A stretch of DNA of 16,204 nucleotides from Eubacterium sp. (GTDB taxonomy: Bacteria; Bacillota_A; Clostridia; Lachnospirales; Lachnospiraceae). The stretch spans positions 1 through 16,204 of the forward strand of contig JAMPGN010000081.1 of assembly GCA_023663915.1 (NCBI GenBank). Reading direction: 5' to 3'. The translations under genes were made by a program, and so were the position numbers. Below are positions 7,785-14,667 of this stretch, piece after piece. The notes beneath the pieces are model-generated. The model was not told the origin of the DNA. It ran no database searches and saw nothing but the letters and a program-made list of their open reading frames with translations. Positions within the stretch are counted from its first letter, which is position 1, and each line of letters opens with the position of its first letter.

Positions 7785-8108
7785 CATCAGCCCGTCATTG
7801 ACTACCTGCATGATATCCTGATCGAGATGGCATATCCTGTCTTTTAAGCGTTTCTTGTCAATCGTTCTGAGCTGTTCCAACAAGATCACGGAATCCTTGA
7901 CCATATCGTACTTACTGGCGTTTAATTCAATATGCGTAGGCAGCTTCGCCTTGTTCATCTTCGAGGTGATCGCCGCGCAGATCACCGTCGGGCTGTGTTT
8001 ATTTCCAACGTCGTTCTGTATAATTAACACCGGTCTTATGCCGCCCTGTTCCGAACCGATCACCGGTCTTAAATCTGCGTAGTAAATATCTCCTCTTCTC
8101 ATTATCAT
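7761..8108 (-). CDS. ndoA: MazF/NdoA (PemK-type) mRNA interferase toxin
   Basis: From the ATG at 8108 this is a 115-residue protein that aligns closely, from memory, with Bacillus subtilis NdoA/MazF (EndoA). It has the [11 protein letters not shown] start, [15 protein letters not shown] (19-33), AAITSK (45-50), KLPTH (55-59) and [14 protein letters not shown] (72-85). The catalytic residues Arg25 and Thr48 are present at the same positions as in the Bacillus enzyme, which also supports this start. AAGGAA (8113-8118) lies 4 nt upstream. A longer frame opening at 8168 is not supported. MazF enzymes cut single-stranded mRNA at short sequences; the Bacillus enzyme recognises UACAU. The usual partner antitoxin gene is absent: only 92 nt separate this gene from alr, where ndoAI normally lies. 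It is the last gene of the probable rex operon. Confidence 0.93.
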   Translation of the reverse strand: MIMRRGDIYYADLRPVIGSEQGGIRPVLIIQNDVGNKHSPTVICAAITSKMNKAKLPTHIELNASKYDMVKDSVILLEQLRTIDKKRLKDRICHLDQDIMQVVNDGLMVSLELNT

Positions 8109-8200
8109 ACACTTCCTTATATTAATTATTCCAACAATAGTATTGCCGGTTTCTCTAAGGGTATACATGATAATTCATTTTCTTCAGTCTGCCCCGTACT

Positions 8201-9382
8201 CTATCGGTAGTCGTCATAACAATCCTTAACCGCAACGATCTGACCGTCTTTCCGGTAAATTCTTGGAATCCTTTTTCCCAGGCCGCAGGCAAACTCATAA
8301 TTAAATCTGCCCGACAGTTCTCCTAGTTCTTCCATCGTGATCCGATACGCCCCGTCCGCTCCGATCAGAGTCACTTCATCGCCCTCTTCTGCGTCCGGTA
8401 TATCCTCCACATTGACCATAAACTGATCCATGCAGACTCTTCCAAGTATGGGCGCTTTCCTGCCACGTATCAGGACATATCCTTTATTGGATAAGCCTCT
8501 CGGATACCCGTCGCCATAACCTACGGGAATCGTTGCGATCCGCATCTTCCCCGGTGTAACATACGTTCCGCCATAACTGACCGGCGTCCCTGCCTCCACT
8601 TCCTTGACGTAGACGATACGGCTTTTCAAGGATAAAACAGGCTTTAAGTCCACAATATCCTTCGCCACTTTATCCGACGGCCATAAGCCGTACAAGGTGA
8701 TTCCCGCCCGGACCACATCCATATTCGCCTCCGGCAGTTCCACGATCCCCGCGCTGTTGGAACAGTGTTTGATCGGAATGGAAAAAGAAAATCTCCCTTC
8801 CACCTGCGCCGTAAAATCCTTGAACTTCCAGAGCTGTTCCCTGGCAGACGTCTTATCCGCCTCATCCGCCCTCGCAAAATGGGTGAACATTCCTTCTAAC
8901 TCGATTCCCTTCGTATGCAATACCTTATCTACAAAAGCAATACCGTTCTCATCCGGCTTGATGCCTATCCGGCTCATGCCCGTGTCAACTTTCACATGCA
9001 CTTTAGCGCTCTTCCCAATTCTGCACGCACACTCCGACAATTCTGCCAGCATATCCTCCCGGAACACCGTCGGGCGTATATCATTTTGCACCAGTTCTTC
9101 GTAACAATATGGAAAAGTATATCCCAGAATCAGTATCGGCTTCTTTAATCCCGCATGACGCAGGATCATTGCTTCCTCGGCGGTGGCTACCGCATAGCCA
9201 AACACATAATCCATCTTTTCCAATTCACGCCCGATCGGTACTGCACCGTGCCCATATCCGTCCGTCTTGATAACACCTATTATCTGCGTCCCCTCGGACA
9301 GATTGTTATGCATCTGCTCCATATTATAGCAGACGGCATCCAGATCAATGTCTGCATAAACTCTCTGATAGTTTTCCATCAT
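8201..9382 (-). CDS. alr: Alanine racemase, PLP-dependent
   Basis: This 393-residue protein interconverts L- and D-alanine for peptidoglycan precursors. The N-terminal TIM barrel holds the PLP lysine, Lys39 in VIKTDGYGHG; this form has Thr-Asp-Gly where many enzymes have Ala-Asp-Ala. HCSNSA (206-211) contributes to phosphate binding. The C-terminal domain carries the catalytic Tyr270 in VSYGGTY and Cys-Met-Asp (317-319) in GRVCMDQ. The frame stays open to 9436, but GGAG (9390-9393) sits 7 nt from the ATG at 9382. The family core starts shortly after, at YADIDLDAV, and the shorter start removes an overlap with nnr. The gene follows nnr by 19 nt and precedes ndoA by 92 nt. alr next to ndoA is a common Firmicute arrangement. 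Confidence 0.95.
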   Translation of the reverse strand: MMENYQRVYADIDLDAVCYNMEQMHNNLSEGTQIIGVIKTDGYGHGAVPIGRELEKMDYVFGYAVATAEEAMILRHAGLKKPILILGYTFPYCYEELVQNDIRPTVFREDMLAELSECACRIGKSAKVHVKVDTGMSRIGIKPDENGIAFVDKVLHTKGIELEGMFTHFARADEADKTSAREQLWKFKDFTAQVEGRFSFSIPIKHCSNSAGIVELPEANMDVVRAGITLYGLWPSDKVAKDIVDLKPVLSLKSRIVYVKEVEAGTPVSYGGTYVTPGKMRIATIPVGYGDGYPRGLSNKGYVLIRGRKAPILGRVCMDQFMVNVEDIPDAEEGDEVTLIGADGAYRITMEELGELSGRFNYEFACGLGKRIPRIYRKDGQIVAVKDCYDDYR

Positions 9383-9401
9383 GACTTTTCTCCATTCTGT
9401 T

Positions 9402-10997
9402 TTACTCCGCCTGCCCTTGCTGCAACCGTACCGCATCTTTGATATGCCCTATGATATCCGTCGCCGTCATGGATACTTCCGTCTCCTGTTCTGCCGCCAG
9501 ATCGCCCGCGATTCCGTGAAGGTATACTCCCGTCACCGCCGCATCCACACCCGGCATGTTCTGCGCCAGAAGCCCCGCTATCATACCTGCCAGCACATCA
9601 CCCGACCCGGCTGTCGCCATCCCTGCGTTACCCGTCGTATTCAAGTATCCGCACTGTCCGCCATGCCATACGACCACACTGCGCGCATCTTTACAGACGA
9701 TGATACAATTCAGCCTGTCGCTGAGTTTCTTCGGATAATCGGTCAGTCCGCTTTTCGCCTGCCCGACACTGCACTCATATAATCTTGCAAACTCACCTAA
9801 ATGCGGTGTGAGGATAATTATCCTGTGCCGGTCTTTTCTGTCTGCCATGGCTCTCTGCAATTCTTTATCCTGTGCCAGAAGATTCAGTCCGTCCGCATCA
9901 ATCACGAGAGGCAGGCTGCTCTCCTCAATACAGATGCGCAGCAGTTCATGCGCCCATCTTCCCGTGCCGATCCCAGGACCGATCAAGATACTGTCCGCCC
10001 ATTGGAGCGCATCGTGAAGCCCATGCATAAATTCCTGAATCTGCGCCGATTCTTTTTGATCTGCCAAATCAATACCGCCTTTACCGGACTTATCCGAAAT
10101 ATTTTCTGCATAAGTAAGCAGCATTGCCTCCGGCACAAATGAAAGCAGGCTGTCTCTGTTCGTCTCAGCCGTGACCACTTTCACCATTCCCGCGCCGATG
10201 CGGAATGCGCTCTTCGCTGCCATCATAGCGGCGCCTGCGATCTGTTCATTTCCCGCGATCAGAAGCGCTTTGCCAAACGTCCCTTTATTTCCATCCGGTC
10301 TGCGCGGCGGCAGAAGTCTTCCCTCTCTTCCCGTATAAGTATACCAGTAAGGCTCATTTCCTAAGAAACTGCGTTCATCGATCCCCATCCGGCGGCAGAT
10401 TACTTTTCCACTATACTGTGTTCCAGGATATAATACATGCCCCAGCTTGCGAAATCCATATGTCACCGTGATATCCGCACGCACGGCATCACCCATGACT
10501 TCACCCGTATCCGCCCGGATGCCGGACGGAATATCTACGCTGCACACGCGGGCATTACTCTGATTGATCCATCGGATCATATCCCTGCATACACCTTCCA
10601 CCGGTCTGGATAGCCCGATCCCGAAAACTGCGTCTATCACTATATCATATTCACCATTCTGCATTGTGCTAAAAACCTGCGCCTGATATTCCTGCACGAT
10701 CTCGATCTGCCTCATGGTCTCTGCCGTGCATTTGTTTCTGTCACCATTCAAAACAAAAGTGACCTCGTACCCTTCCAGCATCAAAAGCCTTCCAATCGCC
10801 AGACCATCCCCGCCGTTGTTACCGCATCCTGCCGCAACAAGAACCCTGCATGGATGGTTTCCCCAAGCGCGGTGTATCTCCTCTACCGTCACCAGCGCGG
10901 CGCGCTCCATAAGTATCAGGGAAGGAATATGATATTTCTCGATCGTATTCGTGTCATACTGCTTCATCTCACAAGCGGTCACAAGATATTGTTTCAT
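9402..10997 (-). CDS. nnr: Bifunctional NAD(P)HX epimerase / ADP-dependent NAD(P)HX dehydratase
   Basis: This 531-residue protein fuses two repair enzymes that rescue NADH and NADPH damaged by hydration. Residues 1-215 are the YjeF_N epimerase, with GCGNNGGDG (58-66), IDAVFGIGL (121-129, Asp122) and VDIPSG (154-159, Asp155). Residues 230-531 are the YjeF_C ribokinase-like dehydratase, with NKGTFGKALLIAG (237-249), DADGLNLL (367-374), TPHLGEF (397-403) and NAGMATAGSGDVLAG (457-471), in which Asp467 is the probable catalytic base. Both halves appear intact. GGAGG sits 6 nt from the ATG. The gene lies 35 nt after the coiled-coil gene and 19 nt before alr, within the probable rex operon, so its expression may follow the NADH/NAD+ ratio. 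Confidence 0.95.
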   Translation of the reverse strand: MKQYLVTACEMKQYDTNTIEKYHIPSLILMERAALVTVEEIHRAWGNHPCRVLVAAGCGNNGGDGLAIGRLLMLEGYEVTFVLNGDRNKCTAETMRQIEIVQEYQAQVFSTMQNGEYDIVIDAVFGIGLSRPVEGVCRDMIRWINQSNARVCSVDIPSGIRADTGEVMGDAVRADITVTYGFRKLGHVLYPGTQYSGKVICRRMGIDERSFLGNEPYWYTYTGREGRLLPPRRPDGNKGTFGKALLIAGNEQIAGAAMMAAKSAFRIGAGMVKVVTAETNRDSLLSFVPEAMLLTYAENISDKSGKGGIDLADQKESAQIQEFMHGLHDALQWADSILIGPGIGTGRWAHELLRICIEESSLPLVIDADGLNLLAQDKELQRAMADRKDRHRIIILTPHLGEFARLYECSVGQAKSGLTDYPKKLSDRLNCIIVCKDARSVVVWHGGQCGYLNTTGNAGMATAGSGDVLAGMIAGLLAQNMPGVDAAVTGVYLHGIAGDLAAEQETEVSMTATDIIGHIKDAVRLQQGQAE

Positions 10998-11032
10998 AGG
11001 AATCCTCCATGACGCAAAGAAGCGCTAAAATC

Positions 11033-11728
11033 TCACGATTCCAACGCGTTCTCACCGTTTTCTTTCTGTTCCGCCTCCGACGGTTCTTCCTTCTTGTCGG
11101 AGTCTTTTTTCTTGAAATACTTATCCTCCGGATTATATTTCATATCAAATATTTCAATGACATCCGCACCGAAAATATCATGCATATAGGCATACAACTG
11201 GCTGTTCATCGCTTCTTTTTCCTGTTTGCGGACAACTTTTTTCTTTAGTTCTCTCCGGATACTGCTGATCCATTTATCAATTTCTTCCAGTTCCGCCGTG
11301 TTTTTCTGCAATCTGCGGTAGCAGACTTCCATGGTGGCAACCATCAGTTTATTGTTGACCTGGCTGATCTGCCTTGGCAGCTCGACCATCTCCTCCTCGC
11401 ATGCATCCATCTTCTCATTGCACTCGTTGACTATGCGCCTGTGTTCCTCCATCTCCTTCTCCAATTTCTTGGAAGGAGACTTCTCGATCGCATCTGCGAG
11501 GACAACGATCTCGTCCATCATTTTCTTCTTGAGTTTTTTAAGTTCCTTACTCTCCTCATTGACTTTCGCCTGTCGTTTCAATAATTTGTTGATTTCGCTC
11601 TCCAGCCGCTTGATTTCAGGCGTGTATTCCCTCTGGGTAAAAAGTTTATGCCATTTATTGTCCAATGTAAGAATCGGAATTTTTTTGCCGATCAATGCCG
11701 GCTGAAATACTTCATCTGCCCTCGCCAT
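11033..11728 (-). CDS. Coiled-coil protein of unknown function in the rex operon
   Basis: I do not recognise a named family. The 231-residue protein has no signal peptide or membrane segment. A short N-terminal segment (GKKIPILTLDNKWHKLF, 14-30) is followed by a long charged helical region at about 36-172 with heptad-like spacing of Leu, Ile and Met, broken near Pro85 and Pro118. A compact, more hydrophobic motif YAYMHDIFGADVIEIFDM (179-196) looks like the most conserved element. The last 30 residues are a Lys/Glu-rich disordered tail. The ATG is preceded by a weak AGG-containing region. The gene lies 27 nt after rex and 35 nt before nnr, so it is almost certainly part of that transcript. Its role may be structural or scaffold-like; nothing in the sequence points to an enzyme. 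Confidence 0.75.
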   Translation of the reverse strand: MARADEVFQPALIGKKIPILTLDNKWHKLFTQREYTPEIKRLESEINKLLKRQAKVNEESKELKKLKKKMMDEIVVLADAIEKSPSKKLEKEMEEHRRIVNECNEKMDACEEEMVELPRQISQVNNKLMVATMEVCYRRLQKNTAELEEIDKWISSIRRELKKKVVRKQEKEAMNSQLYAYMHDIFGADVIEIFDMKYNPEDKYFKKKDSDKKEEPSEAEQKENGENALES

Positions 11729-11755
11729 TATCCTATACCTTTCTGCCTCTCATCC

Positions 11756-12388
11756 CTATCCTTCAAGGGAAACCAAATTATATGACAGTTTCATCAGACT
11801 GTCTGATAAATGCACATTTTCCACCCGGATATCTTTCGGCACATGCAAATCCACGTGCGCAAAATTCCAGATGCCTTTGATACCGTAAGATACAAGCTGT
11901 TCCGCCACCTCTACCGCACTGTTTTTCGGTATGGCAAGCACTGCGATATCGATGTCGTTCTCTCCCACAAACTGCTCCATCTCTCGCATCGGGCGCACCG
12001 CAATCCCACGAATCTGCATGCCGTGAAGCCTTGTATTACTATCAAATATTCCTTTAAAAATGAAACCCCGCCGCTCAAAATTCATATAATTGACGAGTGC
12101 CTGTCCCAGATGCCCCGCGCCTATAAGAATAAGATGGTGCTCCTTGTGCAGCCCTAATATCTTACCGATCTCATCATAAAGATATCCTACATTATATCCA
12201 TAGCCCTGCTGACCAAATCCTCCGAAATTATTCAGATCCTGTCTGATCTGCGATGCAGTCACTCCCATGATATCACTCAGTTCCTGCGAGGAAACCCTCT
12301 CGATTCCCTCATCCTTCAGCTCACCCAAATATCGGAAATATCTCGGCAAACGGCTAATAACAGCCTGTGAAATCTCTTTCTCTTCCAC
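11756..12388 (-). CDS. rex: Redox-sensing transcriptional repressor Rex
   Basis: This 210-residue protein has the Rex architecture: a winged-helix DNA-binding domain (about 4-80, with SQIRQDLNNFGGFGQQGYGY at 46-65) followed by a Rossmann domain that binds NADH or NAD+ (GAGHLG at 90-95, Asp116 in IFDSN for the adenosine ribose, and WNFAHVDLHVP at 174-184). Rex represses fermentation and other reductive genes when NADH is low and leaves DNA when NADH rises. The start codon is GTG at 12388, with a G-rich ribosome binding sequence (AGGGGGTGG) upstream. It is the first gene of the probable operon with the coiled-coil protein, nnr, alr and ndoA. A Rex-like operator overlaps its own promoter, so autoregulation is likely. 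Confidence 0.96.
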   Translation of the reverse strand: MEEKEISQAVISRLPRYFRYLGELKDEGIERVSSQELSDIMGVTASQIRQDLNNFGGFGQQGYGYNVGYLYDEIGKILGLHKEHHLILIGAGHLGQALVNYMNFERRGFIFKGIFDSNTRLHGMQIRGIAVRPMREMEQFVGENDIDIAVLAIPKNSAVEVAEQLVSYGIKGIWNFAHVDLHVPKDIRVENVHLSDSLMKLSYNLVSLEG

Positions 12389-12420
12389 CTTGCTGCCACC
12401 CCCTCTATTATAATATTCTA

Positions 12421-12449
12421 AGTATACAACCGTGTTAAAAAACTGTCAA
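12421..12449 (-). promoter_or_regulatory. Strong promoter of the rex operon
   Basis: On the minus strand TTGACA (12444-12449), a 17-nt spacer and TATACT (12421-12426) form a near-consensus sigma-A promoter. Transcription should start near 12414, leaving a short leader of about 25 nt before the GTG start codon of rex. Confidence 0.75.
12432..12449 (-). promoter_or_regulatory. Candidate Rex operator overlapping the rex promoter
   Basis: The minus-strand 18-mer TTGACAGTTTTTTAACAC agrees with the clostridial Rex consensus TTGTTAA-N4-TTAACAA at 10 of 14 specified bases; the right half-site matches 6 of 7. It covers the -35 hexamer and most of the spacer, where a bound repressor would block RNA polymerase. 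The left half is degenerate, so affinity could be low. Autoregulation of rex is known in other bacteria. Confidence 0.5.
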
Positions 12450-12459
12450 ACATTGACAG
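12443..12459. repeat. 17-bp palindrome built from the two divergent -35 elements
   Basis: CTGTCAA, a 3-nt centre ACA, and TTGACAG form perfect 7-base arms. Each arm contains the TTGACA -35 hexamer of one of two divergent promoters, so polymerase bound at one would occlude the other. The symmetry could be an operator for a dimeric regulator or just the outcome of two back-to-back -35 boxes. Confidence 0.6.
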
Positions 12460-12481
12460 GCTGATCTTCAAAATGTAAACT
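12453..12481 (+). promoter_or_regulatory. Promoter for the ABC-F gene
   Basis: On the plus strand TTGACA (12453-12458) is followed after 17 nt by TAAACT (12476-12481). The -35 is consensus and the -10 moderate. Transcription would start near 12488 and leave a leader of about 95 nt before the chosen ATG at 12584. Confidence 0.6.
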
Positions 12482-12518
12482 GATTCTGTCATGGTTAAAT
12501 CCAATCAGGCATCCATGC

Positions 12519-12532
12519 GTTATCATGATAAC
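12519..12532. repeat. Perfect 14-bp palindrome in the ABC-F leader
   Basis: GTTATCATGATAAC is fully self-complementary and lies about 30 nt downstream of the predicted transcription start. As DNA it could be an operator; as RNA it cannot form a normal hairpin because there is no loop. A small 5-bp hairpin (ACTCT at 12538-12542 with AGAGT at 12549-12553) follows. Confidence 0.4.
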
Positions 12533-12583
12533 ACCAGACTCTTATACCAGAGTTTAACATATTTAAGAAAGGCACTATATATT

Positions 12584-14572
12584 ATGATACTTTCCGTCAG
12601 CAATATTGATAAATCATTCAATGAAGTTCCGATACTCAAGAACGTTTCTTTTCATATCGAAGACTACGATAAAACCGCCATTGTAGGCATCAACGGTGCG
12701 GGCAAAACCACGCTGCTGCGCATCATCATGGGCGAGCTGTCCGCCGACCAGGGCATTGTGACCGTATCCCGTGATAAGACGATTGGCTATCTGTCACAGC
12801 ATGAATCCGTGTCCGGTGAAAATACGATCTATAATGAACTTCTGAGCGTTAAACAGGATATCATTGATCTGGAACATAAAATGCGCTCTGTAGAATTACA
12901 GATGAAATCTGCTTCCGGCGATGCTCTGCAGCGTCTTATGGAGCACTATGCCGATCTGACGCACGCTTTCGAGTCTGCCAACGGCTATTCCTATAAAAGC
13001 GAACTAACCGGCGTGCTGAAAGGCTTGGGCTTTGCCGAGGACGAATTTACGCGATCGGTCTCCACGCTTTCCGGCGGACAGAAAACCCGCGTCGCGCTTG
13101 GCAAACTGCTCCTTCTGAAACCGGATCTGATCATTCTCGATGAGCCGACAAACCATCTCGATATGTCTTCCATCACATGGCTGGAAACCTATCTGTTGAA
13201 TTATAAAGGCGCTGTGATTATCGTGTCTCACGACCGGTATTTTCTGGATCGGATCGCCAATAAGATCATCGAGATCGACAACACGAAATCTACGGTCTTT
13301 GCCGGAAACTATTCGGATTATGCCGCCAAAAAGGAAATCCTGCGGACAGCACAGTACAACGCATACATGAAACAGCAGCAGGAAATCAAGCACCAGGAAG
13401 ACGTAATTGAAAAACTGAAATCATTCAACCGGGAAAAGTCCATCCGCCGTGCGGAAAGCCGGGAGAAAATGCTCGATAAAATTGATGTGTTGGAGAAGCC
13501 AGTCGAGGTGCGCACTGACATGCATCTGAAACTGGAACCCAAGTTTGCCAGCGGTAATGACGTGCTCCATGTGGAAGACCTGTCAAAATCCTTTGACTCC
13601 CTCACCCTGTTTGAGCATCTTCATTTTGATATCAAAAAAGGCGAACATGTAGCAATCATCGGTGATAACGGCACCGGCAAGACCACGATTTTAAAATTAA
13701 TCAATGAACTGGTCGCTCCCGATACCGGCGTAATACGTTTAGGCACCAATGTTGCAATCGGCTATTACGACCAGGAACATCACGTACTGCATATGGATAA
13801 AACACTTTTTGAAGAGATCTCGGACGATTATCCGACTCTCACCAACACTGAAATACGCAACACCCTCGCCGCCTTTCTTTTTACTGGCGAAGACGTGTTT
13901 AAGCAGATCAAGACTTTAAGCGGCGGCGAACGTGGACGCGTCTCCCTTGCAAAACTGATGTTGTCGGAAGCCAACTTCTTGATTCTGGATGAGCCGACAA
14001 ACCACTTAGACATCATGTCCAAAGAGATTTTGGAAGATGCGCTGAATGCCTATACTGGCACGGTGCTCTATGTATCGCACGACCGTTACTTTATCAATAA
14101 GACTGCTACGAGAATCCTTGATCTGAATCGCAAGGTTCTGACGAACTATCTCGGCAATTATGAATATTATTTAGAGAAAAAGGATGAACAGCTTAAATTG
14201 ATCGACAATGCACAACAGATACCCAGGGCATCCTCTCGTACCATACAGGGACTTTCTGCTATCTCCCCTGCTTCTTCCGGCGGAACCGCCCCGGATGCAG
14301 GATACGCCCCAGCAGATGCCAAAGACAGCAGGCAGGACTGGCTGGCACGTAAGGAACAGCAGGCTGCGCAGCGCAAGAAGGAAAATGAACTCAAAAAGTG
14401 CGAAGACCGCATCGAGCAGTTAGAGACACGCAACAGGGAAATCGATTCGCTCATGTCGTCACCGGAAATCTGTACCGATGTCGCCAGATTGCAGGAATTA
14501 AGCAAGGAACGCGAAGCCAACGACATCGAACTGACTGATTTGTATGAAAAATGGGAACTGCTCTCCGAGTGA
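12584..14572 (+). CDS. ABC-F family ATPase (YdiF/Uup-like translation factor)
   Basis: This 662-residue cytosolic protein has two ABC domains in one chain and no membrane segment, as in ABC-F proteins that bind the ribosomal E site. Domain 1 has Walker A GINGAGKTT (35-43), signature LSGGQ (162-166) and Walker B LIILDEPTNHLD (182-193, catalytic Glu187). Domain 2 has GDNGTGKTT (360-368), LSGGE (445-449) and FLILDEPTNHLD (465-476, Glu470). The P-site tRNA interaction linker is at about 245-320. A low-complexity Ser/Ala/Pro hinge near 545-583 leads to a C-terminal coiled coil (585-662). Proximity to rex also occurs for ydiF in B. subtilis, which favours a housekeeping factor, though antibiotic-protection paralogues look similar. 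The frame is open from 12491, but that ATG has no ribosome binding site, while AAGAAAGG lies 11 nt before the ATG at 12584, where the family homology begins. Confidence 0.92.
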   Translation: MILSVSNIDKSFNEVPILKNVSFHIEDYDKTAIVGINGAGKTTLLRIIMGELSADQGIVTVSRDKTIGYLSQHESVSGENTIYNELLSVKQDIIDLEHKMRSVELQMKSASGDALQRLMEHYADLTHAFESANGYSYKSELTGVLKGLGFAEDEFTRSVSTLSGGQKTRVALGKLLLLKPDLIILDEPTNHLDMSSITWLETYLLNYKGAVIIVSHDRYFLDRIANKIIEIDNTKSTVFAGNYSDYAAKKEILRTAQYNAYMKQQQEIKHQEDVIEKLKSFNREKSIRRAESREKMLDKIDVLEKPVEVRTDMHLKLEPKFASGNDVLHVEDLSKSFDSLTLFEHLHFDIKKGEHVAIIGDNGTGKTTILKLINELVAPDTGVIRLGTNVAIGYYDQEHHVLHMDKTLFEEISDDYPTLTNTEIRNTLAAFLFTGEDVFKQIKTLSGGERGRVSLAKLMLSEANFLILDEPTNHLDIMSKEILEDALNAYTGTVLYVSHDRYFINKTATRILDLNRKVLTNYLGNYEYYLEKKDEQLKLIDNAQQIPRASSRTIQGLSAISPASSGGTAPDAGYAPADAKDSRQDWLARKEQQAAQRKKENELKKCEDRIEQLETRNREIDSLMSSPEICTDVARLQELSKEREANDIELTDLYEKWELLSE

Positions 14573-14600
14573 GGACAGTCCCCGGCTTTTATCATAAATT

Positions 14601-14639
14601 GCCTTGTATCTTCGCAGTGAATGATCCAGGATACAGGGC
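14601..14639. terminator. Imperfect hairpin between convergent ABC-F and icd genes
   Basis: GCCTTGTATC (14601-14610) pairs with GATACAGGGC (14630-14639) over 10 bp with one G-U pair, around a 19-nt loop. It lies midway in the 95-nt gap between two convergent genes, where a bidirectional terminator is expected. Neither strand has a proper U-tract after the stem, so intrinsic termination is uncertain. Confidence 0.4.
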
Positions 14640-14667
14640 ATCTGCTTAAAAGTTAAGTATCATCATC

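Noticed and set aside
8109..8168. A longer ndoA product beginning 20 codons upstream
   Set aside because: Length, the AAGGAA box and alignment of Arg25 and Thr48 with Bacillus NdoA all favour the start at 8108.
9383..9436. A longer alr product beginning 18 codons upstream
   Set aside because: It would overlap nnr by 35 nt, adds non-homologous basic residues, and the GGAG box is placed for the start at 9382.
12525..12557. A 10-codon upstream reading frame (MITPDSYTRV) in the ABC-F leader
   Set aside because: It has no ribosome binding sequence and no terminator or anti-terminator pairing partner, so there is no support for a leader peptide.
12491..12583. N-terminal extension of the ABC-F protein from the ATG at 12491
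   Set aside because: That ATG lies within a few nucleotides of the predicted transcription start, lacks a ribosome binding site, and adds sequence before the point where ABC-F homology starts.
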